Source: Synchiropus splendidus (Eukaryota; Chordata; Actinopteri; Syngnathiformes; Callionymidae). From it: a DNA stretch of 64,000 bases. Below are positions 1 through 48,118 of the stretch, piece after piece. The notes beneath the pieces were generated by a model. It saw only the letters and a program-made list of their open reading frames with translations. It had not been told where the DNA came from and made no database searches. Location of the stretch: contig NC_071347.1 in assembly GCF_027744825.2 (NCBI RefSeq), forward strand, positions 12,895,501 through 12,959,500, read 5' to 3'. The position numbers and the translations under genes were made by a program. Position 1 is the first letter of the stretch. Every line of letters starts with the position of its first letter.

Positions 1-206
1 ACTCTTGGTCCAAATGTGCCCGGAAATATCACCCTGGATACACAGTTTGTTGCTAGTCCATTTGCTCTTCAGAATACAAATGACTGCAGGTCTGTTAAAT
101 TGTGGTAAATCATTTTTCTATTCATGGATCGCTTTTTACACATTGATGAAATTGTTCTTTTTCCCTTCCAAGTCTGTTTGGTAATGACTCTAATTCTCTT
201 CCACAG

Positions 207-10874
<10,668 letters not shown>

Positions 10875-12120
10875 TTGGATCAGAAGGGTCATTCTTCCTC
10901 AGTGTGTACAGAATCACGACGCGGGTTTTTGGGGTTATTTAAATTGACGTACCAGGAGGAAAAAAGGTTAATGTATTTAGAGACTGTCATTTTGCTTGTG
11001 TTGTTGTGTACTGTATATAAGTAACTATGAGTGAGATTTGGGGACGTTTTGGTACACGGTAGTGCACAGAAAGAGGTTTGTATTTATGGGATCGCACGCA
11101 CCAGTGCCTTAGTGACCCACTCATGACGAAAAGGGAGGTGAACATGTGAGCTGCTTTCATTTCCAACTGACGGAGGAACCAAGTGAGATTTTAAGTTGAT
11201 GCATGAAGACACACTTTTAACAGTTTTCGGTTCGATCATCCACAAACTGCGGCACCTTCCTCATCTGGTTACACTCGCCGGTTCATTGGTCTGGTTCAGA
11301 CAGTGTTGAGAATGTTTTTCGATGGAACTTGCCTTTCTGAAGTTTGCAGTCTCGGTTGTACAAAAGTTGCTCTTCTTTTGTGCGTCACACAGTTAAGGTT
11401 TTAAAACATGTAGGTGCCAGCGCAGACGCACCCCACGCTTGTACACGGTGTACTAAACACACTACTCTCTTTGTGTGTACGTTAGGAGCTTCATTTATCA
11501 TGTCTGCCTTTTTTAGTTTTCCTCACCGAAGGCGCGTTGTTTTGTTTCTTACTCAGGTTCATGCGAGTGCCGCTAGCGTCCGCGGGAGTAGCGCTTTTAT
11601 CATTTTTCGTGCCGGAGTTCATAGAGTTGAAGATGCAGTGCAATGCAACGTGTCGGAGCTGGAGCCTTGTGTGTGTGTTAGCGGGGTCACGTCCACTACA
11701 CCTGCGTATAGGAACATGGGTGTAGCTTGATGATCCTCATTGTTTCTTGGAACGCGATGGTTTCCACGAGCGATATCACAGCTGTTGTGGTGCTTTATAT
11801 CTGACATTTCTTCTCCACAATTTCTCTTATATATTCATGTTGTCAGTACATTATATTTATTTACTGTAATAATCTCTTACGCTCCTGTTTTTAGATCCGA
11901 GCGCAAGTCTTTTATGTTTGTTTTCACATGGTCTGAAGAATTGTTGTGGATTTGCAATGTGGGTAGAGGCCATGTTTACGCCGCTGCATGGCTTCCTGGA
12001 AACAGCCGCTGTACATGTTTGCCTGTTTGCCTTGACATTAGTACAATGCATTTGAAGAAGACAAGCAGCTGCTATACCAAAATGGATTTTAACAATAAAG
12101 TGAATGTGACACGGCTGAAG
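10875..12120 (+). other. cpt1a: cpt1 3' untranslated region
   Basis: About 1.25 kb follows the TGA at 10872-10874 before the first good polyadenylation signal. It is AT-rich with no intron-like boundaries. Several short open frames here have no family resemblance and are taken as noise. The end point is inferred from the AATAAA at 12094. Confidence 0.65.
12094..12099 (+). terminator. cpt1a: Polyadenylation signal of cpt1
   Basis: A canonical AATAAA lies 1.2 kb beyond the cpt1 stop codon. It is followed by GTGAATGTG, a GT-rich stretch as expected for a cleavage region. It is the best placed signal on the plus strand after 10874. Confidence 0.7.
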
Positions 12121-15100
12121 CTGAGAGGAGTCTTATTTTGAAAGTGTTTAAAGGGATGTTGGCGCACACGGTAGCTGAGAAAGTTGATTCACTAGTGATG
12201 GATTGATGAGGTTTCATGAAACAGTGTCCTGATTCTCAGAGGCCACCAGATGGCGCTTCTGCTGTGGAGGGTTTGGACTTGAACAACTAAGTCAATGAAA
12301 CCTCATTTCGGAACCAAGAGCTCAGGAAACTAACTTTAGGTCTACATTTTTCGTCACCTGGATCCTCAATATAAAAATGACTCGATTGTTGCGGAGCTTG
12401 GCGGGAAGCTGTCGAACCTGATGCTTGGGTGTTTAGCTACAAAACATCACTCCCATTTCTCATCCTACAAGGTCCATAACGCACAGCAACGTGAGGTGTT
12501 TTGTTTTTTTAATCCAATATGTATTCTTTTTAAAATGGTCAGTAGCGGAAAGTTTTCGGTTTCACTCCCTTTTAAGTAACGCTTGAATTTTCCGCTACAT
12601 TAGTTTCACTCTGAAAAAGTTATTGTGGGTGAAAGATGTTTAGCCGCCACCGGATCGAAATGACAGATCGCCGCCGTGTTTATCAAGTCCAATTAAAGGC
12701 GGCGAATTCAAGGCGTGAAACAGTCAGAGAAGCGATTAAAGATGACTGATGTCCCGCCAGGTCCCTCGTCCCTCTCTTCGCCTCTCACACTTCTCTCTGC
12801 CCTCACTCTGCTGTTGACAGCAGCACATTTCCTCACTGGCTCTTTCAAGTTGGTTTGCAACGACCTTCAGTCCATGGGGTTAAATATTACCCTGAACTGT
12901 GTCGAAGATACATTTGTGAAGATTTTAATAAAATAATTTGTACTACTATTTAATAATTGCCATCTAATGATGTTGTAATTTGATGAAAAATGTAGAAAAG
13001 TAAATTAATTTTAATACACTCTAAGGAAAATACTGGCATATTTGTTTTAAAATATTACACTTAAAAACTTAAACTTAAAAACATAAAATTACATTTGTTA
13101 TCCAATAACACAAATATCCTTCATTCACTTTGCTGAAACATAGAGTTATTTAAAATAATAATAGTAAATAAGTAGCGATGACTTAAAAAATCATATTTTG
13201 TTCTATGAATATTCCTGTCATGAAATACATTCAAGGTATTTACTGACTCTGACACTGAGCGTGTAGTTTTTGAGTGAGGCCTTTGATGACATCTTAGAAA
13301 ACTGCAGTAGATTTAGTTCACACGCCTTCACTACATGATTAAGGAGTGAATTAAAAAAATGAGTTGAGTCAAATTTAAATTATTTTAAGTGATTGTGTTA
13401 CAAAGAATCTTGCACACAAAATCGAAATTCACCATTTGTAGTGTCTTCAAATGGAGAACAAGGAAGATCTAAGCTTTAGTTCAAACTATTCAGTATTATT
13501 AATGTTTGAAATAAAATAATGATTGAAAAACATAACCAGATTTGTCCCCAATCTCATCCTTCTCTTGCATTACTCTCATGAATGCTCCTCATTTTTAACC
13601 CTCAGACGACCCTTGACCCACAAGACTGATCGGACGTTGATTTTTTATAGCATAGCACAAGGAATGCTAACTATGTTATTAATTTCATTCCACAAAAAAA
13701 TACTCTTGGAAAGGTTTTTGGACACAGTGGCTTTATGTTGACGGAGAAATGCTCCACTTCTTTCCGTTCTATGGAAAAGCTGCGGAAACAAGCCACATTT
13801 CTCAATTGAATTTTGTGTGCGAGTGCAGTAGCTGTCATCACGAGCGTCACAGAACAATCCGCCGCGCTACATCGGCAGTTTTCCACTGCTGCGTCTCCAG
13901 ACAAGTCCTCAAAGCGTCTACCAGTTTGTCAAGCTGGAAAACCCATCGACTGTGGCCGAGGGGCTGAAACTTAAAGCCTTGACTTGCACTTTCTAAAAGT
14001 AGCCCGAGAGGATGATCTGCGGCCTCCGCTTGTCACCAGTTTAATTCATGGTCCACTTGCTTCCCTCAAAGAAAAGAGGGCGCCAGCGTCTGCTCTCCTG
14101 TTTTATAAGCCGATGGTTCACACGCGCGCCGGGACGTTCCAATTTTGTCATCGCTATTAGCTGTTGACAGTGGAGGAAAACATTGTTTGACTGGAGGTGA
14201 TTCATGTCGGCCTTGCTTCTGACTTTGGCAGGACAGTTTGTTTCGTTGGTTCTGATATGAGCCCAAAAAGTAATTGTGTTGAATTCTATGTTTGATCCAG
14301 TAAAGGAGGAAGAAGGTTTGATGGGAACATACCGTGCTGCGGCTGAATATCGTGTAAGGCTTGTTATTCCCAAAAAGTCCTGGCCGGAGTGAGTTCCGAC
14401 AAGTAAGATGTAGAAGTAAGATTTTGAGACACAAAAAAAAAATCAGTTTTTTAACCCATCGTGACCCGTGACATTAAAAAGGCACTGTCGGTGAAAATGC
14501 ACGTTGCTAAGAGCAAACGTGAGGTCGCATTTCACATTTTTTAAGTGGACATACTCAAAACCTGTCCACCATATGGTGCAGAATCAATGCAGCCAGCCTG
14601 CAAAGAAAAGCTTGATATCAGCGGCATATATGAGCAGCATCAGCAGCAAGACAAGGCCTCCTCACTGTGCATCTCCAGTCCAGGAGTTTAGCGAGTGACA
14701 AATACAGGGGGAGGTTGTTGCTATCCGGTACTGACCACGGTTACACGTAGAGAGCAGACCATCAAATGTCAGAAAACTGCATTACCGCGTAATGTCACCT
14801 TAGTGACAATAGATGGCGCTGTGAGCTCTTCAGTCCATTTGGTTCAGTTGTCAGTAGAGGAAGAAAATGGCACGGATCGGTAGCAAGGAGATGTTTCAGA
14901 CCGCCCAGCGATTGCACTGAAAGATCAACTGGTTTAAGCAAGTTCGGAATGGTTCAATGTGGCCACCATCATGGTGTTTCAGTGGCGTACTTCCCATGTG
15001 CACTGGAACATTCGAGAGGCTTTAAGCAGCAGTTGACACATCCCATGGCATAGCCAACCCCAAGCTGCGTCTTACTTTCGCGTGTCGCGCATTACATAGG

Positions 15101-15612
15101 ACGCAAAAGTCTGCTTTCTCAAAGGTAATTTGTGACTCCATGGGGAGGGCTTCCTTGTACAAGTTTCTGGATTCAAGTAAACTCCCAAGTTTTGAGCGTC
15201 GCTTTGGATGCTTTGGATGCTCCGTCTTCATTTGTTTCTGAACTTAGCGGACGTCAGCGCTAACTTCCGTGGCGCTACAGAAGCTTGCAGACGCGCAGAG
15301 CTCACAGTCCAATCATAGTCGAGCTAAACTGCTACATGCTATTAACATTATCCTGATGGTGCTGTCCGACTAAGAGAACTCTGTAAGAGAATTTCTCTTC
15401 CACTAACACAATAATGCTTTTCTGGGCCGCAATGACTGGTTGAAATGTATACGAATGTTGGTAGCAAGTTGTTTCGGAAATACAGGGCATTGCCCATGGA
15501 CATCCTTCGGTGTGAAGAAGTGACATCATGCAAACATCGTAACAACTGCACACAATTTCTGTCAGTCAAGGTTGGTACAACGTAGTAGTTTGTTTCAATA
15601 ATAGCATTATAG
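12121..15612. other. Intergenic DNA beyond cpt1
   Basis: This is 3.5 kb of AT-rich DNA between the 3' ends of two converging genes. Apart from the small hairpin repeat at 12207-12306, I see no coding frame with family resemblance, no RNA gene and no clear mobile element. Confidence 0.5.
12207..12306. repeat. Short inverted-repeat element enclosing a CTCF-like motif
   Basis: A perfect 12-base inverted pair (ATGAGGTTTCAT at 12207-12218, ATGAAACCTCAT at 12295-12306) encloses about 76 bases. The loop carries CCACCAGATGGCGC at 12243-12256, a close match to the CTCF core. The arrangement resembles a miniature TIR element. Only one copy is evident here. Confidence 0.55.
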
Positions 15613-16299
15613 ACTTGCAGTTCGAACAAAAATTTCGAGATGTTTTTTTGCTTCGGATTTCGAACTAAAATCCATAACTCAAACGCCCCTGAAAAAAGCC
15701 GGAAAAAACATAACATGCGCGGACCGATCAGCTGACCCACGACGCGCCTTGTTATTGTGTATAACGCAGCCTCTGTATGCAGACGTGTCCCGTTAGCTAC
15801 ATTTACTGACTGTTTTTTCTTCATATTGAGGTGTAAAACCTTTCCTGTCTCTGCACTGGACCGTGGTAGAGTGTCACAGGGGAGGTGCTCGCTCTCCACA
15901 CCTCCACTCCAGGGTTTGATGTCCTGTTGTGGGCTGGAGCTGGGACAGGGATGAGGCGAGTCTGGGACAGAGCGTGACTTGGTTTATGACTTTGTCACAG
16001 CCAAACTGCACAGAAGCGCACATTCAGAGCTGGACACACACCGGGCACCTCTTCACTTCTGGAGAGACGTCACTCACTCGGCAACCCCTCCCACATGCAG
16101 TGGTCACACACATAGAGGAACAGCGCACCTGCAGCAGACACTCTACATTCACTCCTACAAAAGACTATTTTAAGGCTTGGAACGCATTATTTCTTTTTCC
16201 ATTCATTGTAATGGGAAAAATCGATTCAGATTTCAAACAAATCGCTTCTCGAAAGGCCGTCTGGAACGGATTGTGGTCGAGAACCGAGGTACCACTGTA
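15613..16299 (+). repeat. TACAGTGGTACC-type TIR element, copy A
   Basis: This copy matches the elements at 25280, 29415 and 58311 over most of its length. The right end (GAACCGAGGTACCACTGTA) is intact and ends at 16299. The left TIR is worn or missing. The interior is GC-rich and contains the shared block around GGGCTGGAGCTGGGACAGGG. Open frames of up to 145 codons recur in each copy, but they follow the repeat and resemble no protein family. Confidence 0.85.
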
Positions 16300-17509
16300 T
16301 TTTGAAAAATTGCTGACCTTTTCTTGGCAAGTGGCAAGAAGTAAATATGGGTGTCTGTATAGCTAATAGCTTCTGTCCTGAGTATTCAGCTCGGTCTGAA
16401 CTGTTCTCGACTCAAGTTCGTGGTCTCGACTACTAGCTTGACGCTAACAAACTCCACGCGAACTGTCAAGGTTGTCTAAGGTTCTGCACATGAAATCACT
16501 CGGGCGTCACACGAAGCTTCTCACACCGTAACTTCATCACCTCCCAAACCAAGGGGCCACACTCGGATGTCTTGTGAATTTCATCTGGCTGAGAGAACTT
16601 TAGCCGGATTTTAAAAACTGCCTCATGAATCCGAACGATTAAAGACAGGGTGTAAGCGGAGAGGACGAGCTTGTGGTTGCCGAGTGCTTGTCCGCTGCAC
16701 CTGTCTCACTGCGCTAAGGCGCCGGGGCCTGTGCCCCCCTCCCCCGACCCCTCAACGTGGATCTCGTCCAAGATGGCAGCAGGAGTGAGAAAAGAGTAGA
16801 TGAGTGGAGGTCGGCCTGAATGTGATTCCGCTGAGAAGCTCGCCCACCGAATACTCGCCGCGGCTTTAAATAACTTTTATGAGTATTGGTGGTCAGCAGG
16901 CTTGAGACTTCCTGTCATGTGGAGGGAAGTGGCGGCCACCGAAAATGTCTGAAGCCGTCAAAGAACCTTCAGGATCAGACTCAAATATTCAGAGACATTT
17001 GGAGTTGAAGTAAGAAAATGTAAACTTTAATGCAACTTCTAAATTCTGTGATTGACAGAAGAGGAAAAAAAACACGTTTGTAATGGCACAGTCATTGTAA
17101 TATGCACATTGCTGCAATAATCTGGCGTCATCCAGATTTAAGAGTACCAAATCAGGCGGTTCAGGGAATAAGAAAAGCATCACCTGCAACGGCGCAGATC
17201 ATCGCGCAACACTCCTCGGATGAACGGCTCCGTTGGGTAAATCACAGTTTGTCCTTTGTACATTCAGCTTGAGTAGATATTAAGACATCAATGTGATTTT
17301 ACAACATATAAGACATTTGGTGATTTGATAAGCTTCAGTAGACGTAAACTCGAACGTTACAGTGAATTTAGTGGTAGAGAAAGAGTAAGATTGACTCGTG
17401 ATAAACACTGTCAGGCTTTGTTGACCAGTCGCTGTGGGCTGTTTATAGTTACTCAAATGATGAAAATGGAGGATCAGAAATGTACATTTCATTGTCAGAC
17501 AGTTTTGAA
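16300..17509. other. Intergenic DNA between two repeat elements
   Basis: This 1.2 kb lies between repeat copy A and the fold-back element. It includes a C-rich patch near 16735-16755. No coding, RNA or repeat feature is recognised. Confidence 0.45.
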
Positions 17510-18061
17510 TACCGTAATTTCCGAACTATAAGCAGCTACTTTTTTCTCCTGGTCTGAGCTCTATGGCTTATACAACAACGTGGCTAATATTGAGCCTTGT
17601 CCCATCAAACCGATGAAATCACAGGCGTTTTATTGACCTTAAAGCCCTCAAAATGTGCCGTTTTCTCCCACGTGTCTGCAGCTCCGCCCACAGAGCCGAT
17701 CTCCTGGAGGACCGGAGATGAGAAGCAGCAGCTGAGACTGGCTGTGGTGTTGGAACTTCAGACATGCTGGCGACAACAGCGCATTTTGAGCACATTAATG
17801 TAAATAAAAGATGTGAGGTGTTCATGATTCAAGTTCAGAACATTGCCCAGTTTGTTTCATGAGTCAGTCTCCATGCTGGACCCCATTTTCCAAACTAGTT
17901 TAGAAGTGATCTTCAAGCATTTTGAAGCCACTGACCTTTCTACGTGGGAGACAGCACCACTGCACCCACGGCTTGTGTATGAACAAGATCTATTTCCCTT
18001 CTGAAATCTAGAGGGTGTGGCTAATATTCTGTGCGTTCTATAGTCCGGAAATGTGCGGTAA
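17510..18061 (+). repeat. Fold-back TIR element, copy 2 (best preserved)
   Basis: The left end is TACCGTAATTTCCGAACTAT. The right end, read inverted, is TACCGCACATTTCCGGACTA, so the TIRs are over 20 bases with a few mismatches. TA stands at both outer edges. The interior forms a second, imperfect inverted repeat: the stretch near 17628-17690 matches the inverse of about 17742-17810. The whole element could therefore fold on itself. There is no transposase. It sits downstream of the stop codon of the minus-strand GH31-like gene, possibly in its 3' untranslated region. Confidence 0.8.
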
Positions 18062-19047
18062 ATATAATGGAATTTAATAAAACCGGTGTGTTTAGTGGAT
18101 TCATTTATAGCAATACTTTTACTGGACTCTTTTGACTTTCTCTGTAAGTTTGTTTCTTTACCTCAAAAGAAGCCGGTTCAGGCAAAGACATTCACCCAGG
18201 ACCTGGTTCTCATTATTAAGTACAAAACTCAAATCACAAACGCTATTTTAGCTGAGTGAACCTACTTTTGAAGGCACCTGAGCGTGTTACTTTCCTCGCC
18301 TGTGACCAGTTATTAAGTAAGTCAGCAGCCCTTTGTTCGTCTCCAGCTACAGCAGGTCAGAAAGGATCTAACAAACTCAATAGTGGCATGGCAACCTGCT
18401 GGCCTACAGTACCATGGAACATTCAGTTGTAAGTGCTAACAGGGTGATTCGATGGCTTGTCTGGAGTAGCAGTGAAAACGGTATCGTGAGGTACATTCAA
18501 TTAACATCAGCTCTTCGGCTCGACGAGTTCAAGTAAAAGTCTTTGTGTGAGTGAGACTGGTGGTTCAGCGCCAGTCTCTGTATACAGCTCTCCCATCCAT
18601 GAAGCAGTTTCTTCATATGTCCTTTAGTGTCTTCATTTGGTCTTCGTGAGAGATTCAGATTTCAAGCAAAACAAGGGGGGCGGGGGCTTGCTTTGTTCCT
18701 CCTTGTCAAGATTGCCAGCAGCAGCAACAACAACAACAAAAATAAAATAAAATTAAAGACTACTCGAGAGGCAATATGTAAACTCCAGAACTTACAAAGC
18801 AGAAGAGGTCAAAAATTACAGAGACAAAATCAGCCAGGAGGTAAAACTGATTAACATTTAGGAAAAACAAAAATCATTTCACAATAGAAAAATACTCGTT
18901 ATTAGAACGGTAAAGTGCAAGTATAAAAATACTACTCCTACTTCTGAAGACAGTCAATGGTCTTTTGTGGAAAAGTGCAAGTTGAGAACAGCACAAGTGA
19001 TGAAATCAAAAGATTCAATTGAAAACAGTTGTTGCGGGTCCAAGGAC
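18062..19047 (-). other. Region downstream of the GH31-like stop codon (possible 3' UTR)
   Basis: On the minus strand this follows the stop codon at 19048-19050. I see no clear AATAAA on that strand close to the stop, so the transcript end is not placed. A short GCA/ACA-rich stretch is at 18715-18740. Confidence 0.4.
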
Positions 19048-44445
<25,398 letters not shown>

Positions 44446-44760
44446 GTTTTTTTTCTTTCTCCAAATCAGCAACAAAAGCTCAAACACACACACACAAAAA
44501 GAATCTAGAAAAATATCCGTGCGCCAAAAGTCTCAGTTGCCCCATCGTGGAGTTTTCTGTGCGTAATTGTGCCAGCGACAGAGACCTGTCATCCGAACGG
44601 AGCAAAAACAGCGTGGACATAAAACAGTATGAATGAATAACGGACTTACCACATACTGCAGTAGTTTTTAAAAGGCTTGAATTTGCAATGTGCATTGGCT
44701 GCAGTGAGCGTGTGCGCAGCCCCGAGCCCAGTTTGGCAGCACTGACTACGAATAGCTCCT
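44446..44760 (-). promoter_or_regulatory. 5' UTR exons and promoter region of the GH31-like gene
   Basis: A good minus-strand donor (GTAAGT, 44649-44644) and an acceptor (TTTTTCTAG, intron ending at 44505) suggest a non-coding first exon ending at 44650. They also suggest a 59-base leader (44504-44446) ahead of the ATG at 44445. A CRE-like TGACGTAA lies just upstream at 44791-44798. The transcription start is not placed. Confidence 0.5.
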
Positions 44761-45174
44761 AAGACGCTGCTTTGCTTGCCCTGCACTTTCTGACGTAACG
44801 CAGGACCGTTTCTTCAAATGAAAGGTGCACGCGGGGAAAAGGGGGGATGAGAGGGCCGTGGAGCTGCCCGCCGGGGCGAGGAGGCCACGGACAGGATGAA
44901 AGAAGGAGGGAACCCCAAGCACCCTCCGTGCGTAAAGACCATTGTGCATGGACAGACGCTTTAGTTTGAAGAGGAGAGATGAGGAGAGAGGGAGAGAGAG
45001 GCGTTGATTCTACCTCTTATCTTAAATATTCATGCAGTTGTTGTACATGTATAAGGGTAAACAGTAGAAATGAAGGAGACACATTCACTAAACTGCAATA
45101 CTCAAAAAGGGAGAAAGATAGTTCTGTGCCAAAAGGATCATCTTCATTCTTACCTGTGTTGTGTGAAATAAAAG

Positions 45175-45420
45175 CTTTCTCCCCTACCAAGGAGCTCAGG
45201 CATTCGGGATAGACTCGAAGTAGAGCTGCTGCTGCTCCACATTGCGAGATGCCAGTTGAGGTTATATGGATGCCTCCTGGAGCCCCCATTTTGAGGTACT
45301 GAGGGCAACGCAGAACAAGGCACTGGGAACCCTTCATTGAGCTGCAAAAGGGTTATGGGCATAGGGAAGTCTGGGCCTCTTTGTTCTGGCTGCTGCCTCC
45401 GCAACCTGAACCTTGGATAA
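45175..45420 (-). mobile_element. Fragment of a dispersed fish retroelement
   Basis: Read on the minus strand it contains AGAGGCCCAGACTTCCCTAT, a GGAGGCATCC block and ATGTGGAGCAGCAGCAGCTC. Their order is familiar to me from a non-LTR element remnant that is widespread in teleost genomes. It is partial and carries no intact frame. The family name is not claimed. Confidence 0.5.
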
Positions 45421-46690
45421 TGAGTTAAATGGATGAATGATGGACACTTTTTACATCTTCAAATATGAGTGACTGAATGAGTTTTATTTTAATTGTACTC
45501 ATTCAACACAACACGACTTAACATGAAAAAACACGACAGTTTCATTTTTTTCATGTGGCTTTAGATACCTCTCTTTTTTTATTTGTTTTCAATGAGTATT
45601 ATATTCACTGTCTATAAAAGTCCATGTATTTTATAGCAATTTATAGTGTAATTCAGTTCAGGGAAAATGTGAGGAAAAACTAGCACAGATATTAAGTTAA
45701 AAATGAAAGATTTTTAAACCTAAAAAGACATTTGTGTGCTGAGATACAACTACTGGAGTGAGAGAAATTACATACATTTACAGTCCATTTCAACAATTTC
45801 AACACAGACTGTAACATGGGCTCAGAGTCATCTTGCTGCAGTAATGTTTCTGTTTCTTGTAAGAGGTTCAATGAAATCCTAGACGCAGTAAACAGCTGCT
45901 CAGACTTTACGGTAAACAACGCGTTTCAAGAACTGTCTAGACTCATATTTGATCCCATGGAAAGTAAGCGTCACTGTAATAAAGCAGCTACTGTTCTGTC
46001 TCAACTCTATTTCCATTGATATGACTTTCATCTCACTCGCAGATGAACCCAAAACGCTGTTGCCCATAAAGTTTCCAGTCCAAAATGCATCATGAAGAGC
46101 ATTCAGGATTAGACTGCAGCTCGTATGGTGCGCAGAAGACATTTCAGGGCAAGAATGTTGTTTATGAGCCTTTCAAGGGGAGCGACCGGAGGTGCGATTG
46201 GTCGAAAGGTAGCGATGGCTGTCAACATCTATTGTGTGAGAAGCCGCGATGTCAACAAGGTCTGGTGGTGACAAACACTCGCACACTCGCACATGAACGC
46301 CCACACACAGTCGTTGGCCGGCTGGCATCCCAGGCACCTTTATTGTACACAAAACTTGACTTTAACAATGTTGCTATGTTTGTAGGTTAAGGACTGCGTG
46401 CTCCAACAGTGCAAGCTGGAATAGTTTGGAGATCAGTTGCCTCTGTCCTTGTTTATGCAGGTCAGACCACTGCCGCGCTCACACCCGATCCTCCACATAA
46501 CTCTGGCAGGAGCGGGGTCACCGGATAATGCACACTTCCATTGGAACCGCTGAAATTCAAGTTCACCATGGGCCTTACAGCAACCAGGATCCTGGGTCAG
46601 GGGTCGCGCTTGTGACATCAACGGAACATCTAGGGGGGGGGAGGGTCTGAATTTACTTCCAGATTGCCCCCCAAGTCTGTCCCCTGCTGC

Positions 46691-46699
46691 TATAAATAG
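46691..46699 (+). promoter_or_regulatory. Isolated TATA-box-like motif
   Basis: TATAAATAG lies in a relatively GC-rich setting but has no recognisable gene downstream. The nearest ATG opens only a very short frame. It could be a promoter of a non-coding transcript, part of an old long terminal repeat, or chance. Confidence 0.25.
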
Positions 46700-48087
46700 T
46701 CAGCGGACTGCTGTGTGGCATTCGCTCGCTCCCTCTGAGAGTGTGAACACGGGACATGAAAAAACAGAGGAATCTGACCTGAACTGGCCACTACCTCAGA
46801 GCACGCGCTCCGTGTTGATGGCAAGGGGGCAAGGGTTTAATTAGGTGCTGGCCACAGAACTAATGGTTTATGTTGTGTCTGTCAGGAGGCGCGACGGCTT
46901 ATTCTAGCAGCGGGGAGTCAAGAATGCTGCTGGTATCGCAAGCAAAGAAGGGCACCATCACATCTATCTAACATGTATCAATATATTAAATGGAAATGTT
47001 CATTTTGTAAAAACATTAATACACAGAACTCCATTGATCTCACATTTATATAGTAAATAAAAACCCAGGATAGTTGAGGGTAACCGACGTGTCAACATGA
47101 TAAAGTCCTGGTTATAAATCTTTATTTACTTAGTACCACTAGTCTCACTACTGTAATAATTTATCAAGCTGCATTGAATTTGCCAATGAGCATCTTTTAG
47201 GTGTGGCCAAACTTCCTAAGGGAAGCAGTGGCTTCTTTCAGACTTACAAGTGCTTTGACCTCTAAATCTCAGTCACATACCGGGTGAAGACAAAAAAAAA
47301 AAATTGGGAATATTGCATTTACTATTGTTATCAATAGAGGGATCTGTGAGCGCAATTGTGATGAGAAGAGGTGACAAGAGGTTGAAGAAGAAGCTCACTC
47401 GTGTTGAGTATGGAGAATGAAGTTGAATTAATGGCAGTAACTCCTCAATCTTTCATCCAAGTGTGACAAGATAATATTACATTCTGTGGATGGGTGAACC
47501 TGACTAGCAAGTGAACATGGCTGGAAATGTCGTGACATCATCTATGTGTTTTGAATTTTCATAAACTGACCTATAAGCTTCCACAGCTGTAGTATATAGT
47601 GTAGCGTTGTAGTCGAGACCATCTGACCCGAGACCTTGTCGAGACAGAGGATACCAGAGTCCAAAGAGACAGAGGGTCGAGACCAAAACCAAGACTCAGA
47701 CCAAACTCAATGCAGAACAAAGTAATAGATTGTTACAACCAAATAACTTTTAGTTCTTGATTTATTTAGAAAAAATGACTGTATTATGTATTCAGTTTTG
47801 TCTCTGTCCTGCTCTCGCCGCCTCTCTTGGTCTGGACTCAGTTTCGGATCCCCAAAGTCTTGCTCTGTTCATGGTATTGAATCAGTCTCGGGTTAGGTGT
47901 AGTATGAGAGGTCTGCTTGCATGTCAACCACAGGCCTTTAATAACTGATATAAAACGATGTCGCTGTTCATATGAAATGTAGTCATGACCTAGATGTGGC
48001 TCATGGGATTTATGTTTATGACATACTTGCTCAACATTTTGCTCCAATGATCATAAAGGGATTTATATACCAAAATGTGACTCCACT

Positions 48088-48118
48088 TCTATCTATCTGT
48101 CTGTCTGTCTGTCTGTCT
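48088..48118. repeat. (TCTA/TCTG)n tetranucleotide repeat
   Basis: Two TCTA units are followed by about five TCTG units. Confidence 0.9.

Noticed and set aside
15348..15899. 183-codon minus-strand open frame
   Set aside because: It spans the edge of repeat copy A and unique flank, with no family resemblance. It is chance openness within the element.
15929..16366. Open frame of 145 codons, recurring at 25598 and 29628 with near-identical protein
   Set aside because: It recurs because it lies inside the same TIR element. It resembles no protein family, starts at different contexts and is broken in copy D.
18384..18396. Third RFX-like site GTGGCATGGCAAC
   Set aside because: One base is missing from the spacing between half-sites, so it does not form a full X-box.
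47600..47710. GAGACC/GAGACA-rich patch resembling a tandem or CRISPR-like repeat
   Set aside because: The spacing is irregular and the units are degenerate. It is more likely a decayed low-complexity repeat.
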